Source: Anaerolineales bacterium UBA6668
Lineage (GTDB): Bacteria > Chloroflexota > Anaerolineae > Anaerolineales > UBA6668
Assembly: GCA_002455215.1 (NCBI GenBank)
Contig: DKKK01000087.1
Coordinates: 6,452-12,832 of the forward strand
DNA: 6,381 bases
Direction: 5' to 3'
In this document: positions 1 through 5,718 of the stretch, one piece after another
Layout: each line of letters begins with the position of its first letter
How positions within the stretch are numbered: the stretch's first letter is position 1
Position numbers and translations under genes: made by a program
The notes under the pieces: model-generated
What the model was told of the DNA's origin: nothing
Database searches by the model: none
What the model saw: only the letters and a program-made list of their open reading frames with translations

Positions 1-615
1 ACCATAGTGAAAAACTTGCCAATTTGCTACCTTGCATTCACCAAACCCGCGCCTGGAACGCCCACCCAATGGGATTTCACCTGTTTCAAGGGCGTGAAGT
101 GCGGTAGCCAATAATTGTCGAGCATTTTCTGCATCATCACCGCCTGGTAGGGGCAATTCCATGTGTAATGGGAATTGTGTGCCGGGCGGGAGTAGCTGTA
201 AGTCGTATTTTTGACCTGTTCGGGCAATGCGTGTGGTGGCACAAATTGCCACGCCATCGCGCAGTTCAACATTTTTGGGAATTGGCGCGTAGCTATCTCG
301 AATCATCAGCCAGCTTTGTGCGCTACGAATACCATTTTCGGGCGCATTTTTTCGCAAATCTTGCCAGCCAAATAGGTAATTGCTCACCCTATTTCCAACT
401 TGCTTCTCCAAATAGGCACGTAACGCGCCTGCCAGTGAAGAACCCGGCAGTACAACCTCCTTGCCTGTACCATCCAGCAAAATCGGCATATCGGAAAGCA
501 AGCTAGATAGGCTGGCACCAATCCGCATCGGGCTGACCAATTCCAACGTGCCTTTGATCACCCATCTGCCTGAAATTTCTCGGCTAGTTTTCCAATGGGC
601 ATTTGTCTCTGTCAT
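1..615 (-). CDS. Cas7-group RAMP protein (Csm3-like), C-terminus beyond window
   Basis: A second Cas7-like backbone subunit, read through 205 codons without a stop and cut by the left edge. It starts at ATG 615-613, overlapping the csx10 stop as ATGA, with GGAGGT 5 nt upstream. The N-terminus reads RWVIKGTLELVSPMRIGAS (17-35), a standard RAMP first strand. Residues 41-63 (SDMPILLDGTG, then VVLPGSSLAG) align well with the Csm3 stretch IDSPVVRD...YIPGSSLKG, placing D42 at the catalytic position. YLFGW (80-84) corresponds to the common RAMP LFG, and IPLGGRSRRGFGECKV (181-195) is the glycine-rich loop. The single RAMP domain is nearly complete at the edge, so either little is missing or a further fused domain follows; some III-D systems carry fused Cas7 proteins. 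Function in target RNA binding and cleavage is inferred from the family. Confidence 0.87.
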   Translation of the reverse strand, partial: MTETNAHWKTSREISGRWVIKGTLELVSPMRIGASLSSLLSDMPILLDGTGKEVVLPGSSLAGALRAYLEKQVGNRVSNYLFGWQDLRKNAPENGIRSAQSWLMIRDSYAPIPKNVELRDGVAICATTRIARTGQKYDLQLLPPGTQFPLHMELPLPGGDDAENARQLLATALHALETGEIPLGGRSRRGFGECKVANWQVFHYG

Positions 616-2132
616 GATTTACCTCCGTTTTCTTTTGATGCTTGATACATGCGGTGAATCACGCCTGCCACATAGCGCAACTTAAATTCGGTGCGAATGA
701 CAGCCATTTCATTCGCGTCCAAATTAACGCCACCGACTGGTGTCGGCGATTTCGCTGAAAATGCGTCACTGGTTTTTGATAGGTTTGTTTCTAGCCAGTC
801 TTTCAAGCGGAGACCATGCACCCGACAACGTTGATATTGTTTCTGCGCGGTTTCCTTCAAACCACTCAGAAATGTCGTGACTAGCTCAGGTTTATTTTCT
901 GCCAATGCGTTGAGCACGATTTGACGCAGGCGGCTCAATTGGGCGCGTTCTGGGATGATTGTCTCGGATAAATCAATGTCGTTGATATTTTTTGTCAGTT
1001 CGCTCTCCAATTGTAAGCGCCATAAACGCTCTACGATGCGCTTGGCTTGGACCCTATCGGTTTTATCTGTTAGGGTGGTAGATTGCGAATGGTTGTCTTT
1101 GTCGCTAGGTTCTGTAAAATCTGCAATTTTCTCTTTCTTGTTCCAATTGACGGCTATCCGCCCGAAGCCTTCAATGGTGCGCTCGCCAATGCCCGATTCT
1201 TCAAAAGCTTGTAGCACTTTTAACAGTTCTGCTGAGTATTGATAAGCAAACACGCTACCCGCTCGGATCGCCATTTGCTGTGGCAGTGGCAAGCCCCAGG
1301 CGCGGTTGAAACCGCCCACCACTTCGGTACGCACAAAACTAAACTGGGGATAGTGTTCGACTCCGAAAATTGCAACCGGGGAATTGGAGTACGCACCGGT
1401 TTTAGGGTCACGAACCAGCCACGGGCTGAGTGCCGTAACCAAGATTTTGTCAGCAGATTTTTCATCTCCTTTTTTATACTCTATCCAATTAGGTACAATT
1501 TTTGCCTTTAGCCCCACGCGCCCGTATTCTGCTTGGCTCGATTTCCCCAGCAAGGCGTTTGGCATGGCATCTACCAGTTCCTTTAGGTTGTTCAAGTCAT
1601 TCACATCGCCCAAAATAACGGCTTGGTAAATCTGCCCTGCCGCCAAGCTCAGATAGCCAAAGACCGCATTTTGCTGGTCTTTGATATGTTTGCGATTGCC
1701 ACGGTCAATGTGAACGCGCATTTGTAGGCGTGGCTTGATTTTTTGCGAAATATCCTGCGAAGCAAAGACATCCAACCCCTTTTTTGCCAACATATCGGGA
1801 GTTTGTTCTTCTATAGCCAAATCATAAATCGTTTCTTCATCATCCTTGTTGGTTTTTAGCGAAAGCGGCGCGGGTAAACCGCGTTCTAGGTTTTTTCTAT
1901 GGCACGGATAAGCATTGAGAAAGCGCAACTTGCCGCTAAAAAATAGCTCGTAAAAATCATCCCCTGTTTGTAAAGTTCCTAACTTCCCCTTTAGGTGACG
2001 ACTAATCAACATACCGCGAATGGCACTACCGGGAATATAATTTTGTGTTTCAGCCGTATTGGCATCGCCCGTTTCCACTTTGCTCAACAGTACGGGTGAG
2101 TTTAAGATAAGTTCAATAAGTAAGGCGTTCAT
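612..2132 (-). CDS. csx10: Csx10 family RAMP protein, type III-D marker
   Basis: Csx10 is the RAMP subunit that marks subtype III-D; it is thought to sit near the crRNA 5' handle in the Csm4/Cas5-like position. Two RAMP modules are visible. The first has NYIPGSAIRGML (31-42), RFLNAYPC, LPAPLSL (86-92) and the loop LLGKSSQAEYGRV (194-206), a pattern typical of Csx10. The second (about 229-330) ends in GIGERTIEGFGRIAVNW (314-330), another glycine-rich RAMP loop. A polar linker (about 331-358) leads to a mostly helical C-terminal region (356-500) containing QLSRLRQIVLNAL and LRLKDWLE. I recall similar helical tails in other Csx10 proteins. A Cas11-like small-subunit role is possible, since no separate small-subunit gene is seen here, but this is inference. 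No catalytic Asp comparable to that of the two Cas7 proteins is evident. ATGA overlaps join it to both neighbours. Confidence 0.88.
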   Translation of the reverse strand: MNALLIELILNSPVLLSKVETGDANTAETQNYIPGSAIRGMLISRHLKGKLGTLQTGDDFYELFFSGKLRFLNAYPCHRKNLERGLPAPLSLKTNKDDEETIYDLAIEEQTPDMLAKKGLDVFASQDISQKIKPRLQMRVHIDRGNRKHIKDQQNAVFGYLSLAAGQIYQAVILGDVNDLNNLKELVDAMPNALLGKSSQAEYGRVGLKAKIVPNWIEYKKGDEKSADKILVTALSPWLVRDPKTGAYSNSPVAIFGVEHYPQFSFVRTEVVGGFNRAWGLPLPQQMAIRAGSVFAYQYSAELLKVLQAFEESGIGERTIEGFGRIAVNWNKKEKIADFTEPSDKDNHSQSTTLTDKTDRVQAKRIVERLWRLQLESELTKNINDIDLSETIIPERAQLSRLRQIVLNALAENKPELVTTFLSGLKETAQKQYQRCRVHGLRLKDWLETNLSKTSDAFSAKSPTPVGGVNLDANEMAVIRTEFKLRYVAGVIHRMYQASKENGGKS

Positions 2133-2788
2133 ACATTCACCTGTTTCTCAAAATTTTCTAGACACAAGCTTGTGATGTCTTGCCCTTGTGCGAATAATTT
2201 TGCCTGCACCCAACCCGTGCCACGGTTGCGGCTACTACCGGCTTGGCGAAGTGCCGAAACACACGCCGCCAGCAATGCCACAGTTTCGGGAGCAGGGGCG
2301 GCAATAAATACCAAGGGCGCGTAAAAAACAGTCTCACGCAAAATGACGCGTGCCGTTCGCAGACTGTTTTCTTTTGCGACACCATTTGGCTCAATTTGCG
2401 TTTGTCGGCGGAGTGTAGTAAACAAAGATAGCACCTGAGTAGAGTCTAACTTTACCTGCCGAATGGCTTCCTGCAAATCGGGAGAAATTACCGCATTACC
2501 GATGTGTAAGTTGGACTGCCCACCGCTCAATAAAGCACCCGATTGACCAAACAATGCCAATGCGCTGGTGGATAGGCTCTCTAAGAAAGCGGTATCCCCA
2601 ATTTTTTGCGCCGAGAAGTAAATGTCGGCACAACATTCCTGCAGTAAGCCCTTCAGGGTGCGCCCTGCCAAATAGGGAAAGCCATGCACATCATGTTGCA
2701 CTTCCTCGTCAATCAAGCCCGCCACCCCGTCTCCCCGCCCAAAGGTGGTTTCGCTCAGCAAAGTAATTTGAATTTCATCAGGAATCAT
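2129..2788 (-). CDS. Cas7-group RAMP protein (Csm3-like), type III effector backbone
   Basis: Predicted RNA-binding backbone subunit of the III-D complex, coating the crRNA and probably cutting target RNA. Residues 24-47 (GLIDEEVQHD, then GFPYLAGRTLKG) align with the Csm3 segment in which the catalytic Asp precedes the Y-x-x-G-x-x-x-K-G motif; D27 falls at the catalytic position. Residues 127-153 (RRQTQIEPNGVAKENSLRT and onward) resemble the mid-domain of Csm3/Cmr4. The glycine-rich loop GSSRNRGTGWV (184-194) is the RAMP signature. At 219 residues it is a single RRM-like domain. GGAGG lies 6 nt before the ATG and the start is 2 nt after the cas10 stop. The 3' end overlaps csx10 by the four bases ATGA. 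Which position it takes in the complex cannot be told from sequence alone. Confidence 0.88.
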   Translation of the reverse strand: MIPDEIQITLLSETTFGRGDGVAGLIDEEVQHDVHGFPYLAGRTLKGLLQECCADIYFSAQKIGDTAFLESLSTSALALFGQSGALLSGGQSNLHIGNAVISPDLQEAIRQVKLDSTQVLSLFTTLRRQTQIEPNGVAKENSLRTARVILRETVFYAPLVFIAAPAPETVALLAACVSALRQAGSSRNRGTGWVQAKLFAQGQDITSLCLENFEKQVNV

Positions 2789-2790
2789 GT

Positions 2791-4383
2791 TCAGCCTCCA
2801 AGAATTAGAAACCAGTCTAGTGCTTCAATGGCATCAAATACGGTGCAAATTTCACGTGGAGCATTTTTTTCTTTAGTATCAGGATCAGGGTCAGGGTCAG
2901 GGTTGCCTACCCACCCATTCGTAGCACTATTCCCCGCCGGAGATGGCAAGTCTAAGCCATACAGCTTAAGAAATTGTTTCGTTTCATCGCCGCCCTTGCG
3001 CAAAACTTCGCGCAGTTCTTTTAGTTTGTTGCGTTTGTTCCCCCAATCCGGTTCATTTTCTGTGTGCAAAAACTCATTCACAAATTGCAGGAAAGTTCCC
3101 CAATTGCGCCACTCGGAATCATCTTTCGCGCTTTCTAATAGTAGCGGGCGAGAATAGAGTGAACCAGTGGGCACGGTATATTCACGTTTGCGAATTTCGG
3201 ATAAGCCATCTAGCACACCACTGGTCGCAAAATGCCAATCCATCCCGCTTTCGCCTTTTTTCAATTTGGGAAGGTTTTTTTTGGCAGATTTTGCCAGTTC
3301 TTCTGCCAATTGATAGGCTTGGGCAAATGGGTAGTGCGACTTGACAATGGCGACCCCAGCGCGGGCTTTCATCGGTGCGCCATCGGGTAAGCTTGGGGTA
3401 GTCATTTGCTTCAAAAAATAATGTGCTAAGCTCAAACCCAACCGCCCTTCACACACAAAGGTCACATCATCCCCACCCATCACCAACGGGCGAAAGGGCA
3501 AAAATTTTTGGGACAACTCAATTTTCATGTCCGCTAGCCGGTAGGCATCTTGAATGCAATCGCCATCTTTGCCATCAGACTGAATGTTGGAAACCAGATA
3601 GTCTAAGGTGGCTTGCATGGCTTCTTGCGCAACATCTGTTACCTTTTTAGAAAACTCGCGCATTTTCTCGATAAATTCTTGGTTTTTACCAGCCGAAACA
3701 TACGTATTCGATAACTTTTGAAAACGTTTTCCCATCCCGTTGCCGTCAATATGAACGATAGCAATGTAACTAGAATCGCCATGCGTGCGCCCAAAATCGT
3801 CCATATCGCTGGGAAATTCATACTCGTCAATGTCTAGTTTTTTTTGCAAACTGCGATTTGCATCCCCAACAATTTTTTCTTTAGCCAATATTTCTGCAGA
3901 TACCCTACGCTCATTAACATCATCCATCAAAATAGCACTTGCCGGCAAGCCGGTGTACTGACAATTGGCAGTAACCGCCCAGCCTAAGTAAGCCGTACGA
4001 TTGGGTGTAGCGTTCTTTTTGCTATCTACTTTTTTGTGGGCACAGCTTAACGCTCCGTCTGCCCCGCCTAGTGCATCCTGCTCCCAATTCATTGCATGAT
4101 GTGCCAGATAGATTTGCATGCCCGGTGCGTGTTCCAAAACTTTTTGGCTGTATTGGGTGGCAAACTGCTTTGCATTGTCCAAAGATGGGAAGAAAAGTAC
4201 TGTTTTTCCGCCACCACTGTAAAAGAGTTCACCACTATTTTGGGATAAATAGTCGTTTACCCATTCATCACCGGCTTTCTGCACCAAAAAAGATGCCCCA
4301 ATGTTGTGTTTTAGGCGGTTACTGCCAAAAATATAGGCTTGTATTCCTGCCACATCAATAACAGTAATGATTTTTTCGGTCAT
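2791..4383 (-). CDS. cas10: Compact Cas10, HD-less, with GGDD cyclase motif (type III-D-like)
   Basis: Large subunit of the type III effector complex. It should make cyclic oligoadenylate from ATP when the complex binds target RNA. The first palm-like domain begins at once (residues 4-34, with the GIQAYIF and GAS-LV signatures seen in Cas10/Cmr2). The second palm starts near 204 with YIAIVHIDGNGMG (D213 a likely metal ligand) and carries MGGDDVTFV, GGDD at 303-306. A helical C-terminal domain follows from about 420. At 530 residues it is shorter than many Cas10 proteins because there is no N-terminal HD nuclease domain, so single-strand DNase activity is not expected. I also see no CxxC pair for the usual zinc finger between the palms (single Cys at 114, 141, 276, 311). 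Residues 494-502 are a Pro-Asp repeat, probably a flexible spacer. It lies 9 nt after the Card1-like gene and 2 nt before a Cas7-group gene. Cmr2 is a less likely alternative, given the Csx10 neighbour. Confidence 0.92.
   Translation of the reverse strand: MTEKIITVIDVAGIQAYIFGSNRLKHNIGASFLVQKAGDEWVNDYLSQNSGELFYSGGGKTVLFFPSLDNAKQFATQYSQKVLEHAPGMQIYLAHHAMNWEQDALGGADGALSCAHKKVDSKKNATPNRTAYLGWAVTANCQYTGLPASAILMDDVNERRVSAEILAKEKIVGDANRSLQKKLDIDEYEFPSDMDDFGRTHGDSSYIAIVHIDGNGMGKRFQKLSNTYVSAGKNQEFIEKMREFSKKVTDVAQEAMQATLDYLVSNIQSDGKDGDCIQDAYRLADMKIELSQKFLPFRPLVMGGDDVTFVCEGRLGLSLAHYFLKQMTTPSLPDGAPMKARAGVAIVKSHYPFAQAYQLAEELAKSAKKNLPKLKKGESGMDWHFATSGVLDGLSEIRKREYTVPTGSLYSRPLLLESAKDDSEWRNWGTFLQFVNEFLHTENEPDWGNKRNKLKELREVLRKGGDETKQFLKLYGLDLPSPAGNSATNGWVGNPDPDPDPDTKEKNAPREICTVFDAIEALDWFLILGG
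2879..2902. repeat. Hexanucleotide tandem repeat within cas10
   Basis: Four hexamer units in direct succession (plus strand TCAGGA then three TCAGGG). On the coding strand they encode the alternating Pro-Asp run of Cas10 near residues 494-502. Units of six keep the reading frame, so copy-number changes would only lengthen or shorten the linker. Confidence 0.85.
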
Positions 4384-4388
4384 GGTCT

Positions 4389-4394
4389 CTCCTT
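4389..4394 (-). promoter_or_regulatory. Shine-Dalgarno site of cas10 overlapping the upstream stop codon
   Basis: AAGGAG on the minus strand starts inside the TAA stop of the CARF-nuclease gene (4395-4393) and lies 5 nt before the cas10 ATG. This fixes the cas10 start at 4383 and suggests translational coupling. Confidence 0.8.
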
Positions 4395-5592
4395 AAGTGA
4401 GTGGTTGCTCGTTGATCCATAAGGCAAGCTTTTTATCGAGATCGGGCAAATCTTCTTTGCCGAACACCTTAATTTGACTTGATGGATTCAAGTCGCTTGT
4501 GGCTTCACCCTCAATAATATCTACGCGGCTGTCACCGGAATCTGGTGCGCAACTAACGATACAAACCCGTGCTTCTTCGCCGCCAATTTGCCGGGCGCGT
4601 AAATAGACTTCGAACAATTTGCTTTTAACCAGGTCTTTCTTATCTGCTGTGGTGCAAGAAACCACAATCATTTGGTAACCACGCACCGCTACTACGTCCA
4701 ACTCAAAATGTGGGTCCTTGGTTTCTACCCTTGATACCACCGCGCCATCATTAAAACCACATTGGGGTGCAATTGCTTGCATTTTGTCCAAGACAAAATC
4801 TTCCAGCCAGCCACCCTCCAACCACTTTGCCAAATCCTCCCTTTTGTCACTGTTTTTATATCCCCAATGATTGGCTAATTCCAAAAGGTTGGCATGACGG
4901 GTAAAATCATTCGGGAAATCACTGAACTGCGGAATACTAACATTAGAAAAAGCATCTGCTGTTTTTATCAGTTTGTACTTATTGTCCTTATTGTCCTTAT
5001 CGCGTAACTTCGCGGCCCATTTTTTCCACTCATCCAAGTTACGCCAAATTGCATAAACCAGCTCAAGCCGTTCCGGCTGAGTTTGGAAAGGCTCCTTAAG
5101 CTCAAAACCATGTAACTTTAACAAATCTTCCACTCCCATTTGCACCGCCCTACCAACTGAAATGCGAAACGTACCCACACCATCAAAACTCATCTCCAAG
5201 CTTCTTGCGTCTAAATAGCTAAAAACAATGCCTTTATTACTTGCTTTTGCCGCAAGGTAAGCGTGGATTCCCATTGCTTTGGTGCCACCGGTATAGTTCA
5301 GCCCAATCGAGCCAACCATTCCCTTTATGGCTTCCGACACAGTTTCTTGAATTTGATTTGCGCGACTGGACTCAATATTTTGCATAATTTGGTAAGCTGA
5401 TAGTCCAAGTTGCCGGACTAGACGCACCGCAATTTTGTGTGTTTCACTCGTCGCCAAAAAGTACACCTTGCCTTTCCCGTTCCACAAAACCCTTGCCGCC
5501 ACATAGTTGGGCAGTGGGTTTGTGCCGACCAGCAAGATTAGGTTGTCTGTTTGATACTGACTTGGAATTGGATTATTGATTTCATTCATCAC
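4393..5592 (-). CDS. CARF + PD-(D/E)XK-like effector (Card1/Can2-type, DUF1887-like) with altered active site
   Basis: Predicted cyclic-oligoadenylate-activated ancillary nuclease of type III CRISPR immunity. The N-terminal CARF domain spans about residues 17-150: strand LILLVGTNPLPN (18-29) and ligand loop NYTGGTKAMG (99-108), both typical of Card1/Can2-like proteins. A helical linker with a charged DNK tandem repeat follows. The C-terminal domain (about 255-350) has the layout of a restriction-like fold: GGWLEDFV with E264, ELDVV with D299, then a hydrophobic strand. Where Card1/Can2 enzymes carry E-x-K (in an ECK-type motif), this protein reads VSCTT, giving S312 and T314. K323, K325 and E328 on the next helix could compensate. 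Length (399 aa) fits the family. The stop overlaps the cas10 ribosome binding site, so the two are probably co-translated. No HEPN R-x4-6-H motif was seen. Family is confident; nuclease activity is uncertain. Confidence 0.85.
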   Translation of the reverse strand: MMNEINNPIPSQYQTDNLILLVGTNPLPNYVAARVLWNGKGKVYFLATSETHKIAVRLVRQLGLSAYQIMQNIESSRANQIQETVSEAIKGMVGSIGLNYTGGTKAMGIHAYLAAKASNKGIVFSYLDARSLEMSFDGVGTFRISVGRAVQMGVEDLLKLHGFELKEPFQTQPERLELVYAIWRNLDEWKKWAAKLRDKDNKDNKYKLIKTADAFSNVSIPQFSDFPNDFTRHANLLELANHWGYKNSDKREDLAKWLEGGWLEDFVLDKMQAIAPQCGFNDGAVVSRVETKDPHFELDVVAVRGYQMIVVSCTTADKKDLVKSKLFEVYLRARQIGGEEARVCIVSCAPDSGDSRVDIIEGEATSDLNPSSQIKVFGKEDLPDLDKKLALWINEQPLT

Positions 5593-5599
5593 AAAAAAT

Positions 5600-5604
5600 C
5601 TCCT
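5600..5604 (-). promoter_or_regulatory. Shine-Dalgarno site for the CARF-nuclease gene
   Basis: AGGAG on the minus strand lies 7 nt before a GTG (5592-5590) and 10 nt before the ATG that follows it directly (5589-5587). Spacing favours the GTG and codon preference favours the ATG; the two choices differ by one residue. Just upstream is an A7T6 palindrome (5607-5621 including the flanking G and C) that makes the start region very AT-rich. Confidence 0.75.
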
Positions 5605-5630
5605 ACGAAAAAAATTTTTTCACAACCACC

Positions 5631-5661
5631 TGGTAAGGGAGCGGACCCCACCCCCTTACCA
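5631..5661. repeat. 9-bp perfect inverted repeat with 13-nt spacer (candidate operator or RNA leader hairpin)
   Basis: TGGTAAGGG (5631-5639) pairs perfectly with CCCTTACCA (5653-5661). The half-site centres are 22 bp apart, about two helical turns, which would suit a dimeric DNA-binding protein. It sits between the CARF-HTH gene and the first nuclease/effector gene, upstream of the latter's ribosome binding site. As RNA it would form a stable stem-loop in the leader. On the minus strand a U-run comes only after ten mixed bases plus six A, so it does not look like a standard intrinsic terminator. Confidence 0.6.
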
Positions 5662-5689
5662 AAAAAGCCATCACTTCCCCCAACACCTA

Positions 5690-5718
5690 ACTTTAGCACG
5701 CCCTCCAAAGACCGTCAT
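5690..5718 (-). promoter_or_regulatory. Weak sigma70-like promoter candidate
   Basis: On the minus strand ATGACG (5718-5713) and TAAAGT (5695-5690) are separated by 17 bp, each matching four of six consensus positions. The -35 element touches the stop codon of the CARF-HTH gene. A transcript from here would carry the inverted repeat in its leader. The match is poor enough to arise by chance. Confidence 0.2.

Noticed and set aside
27..272. 81-codon minus-strand frame inside the left-edge RAMP gene
   Set aside because: It is out of frame with the RAMP coding sequence, which continues through this region with its glycine-rich loop.
168..506. Plus-strand open frame of 112 codons
   Set aside because: It lies antisense to the Cas7-like RAMP gene read through 615-1, has no recognisable protein signature, and the minus-strand frame carries clear RAMP motifs.
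2879..2902. Tandem hexamers as a degenerate CRISPR repeat
   Set aside because: Units are six bases with no spacers and lie inside the cas10 reading frame.
2684..3157. 157-codon plus-strand open frame
   Set aside because: It is antisense to cas10 and the adjoining RAMP gene, with low-complexity Ser/Gly content produced by the Pro-Asp hexamer repeat.
5631..5661. Inverted repeat as an intrinsic terminator of the CARF-HTH gene
   Set aside because: No U-run directly follows the stem on the minus strand; the nearest T-tract is about 16 nt further on and preceded by six A. On the plus strand the stem is followed by A, not T.
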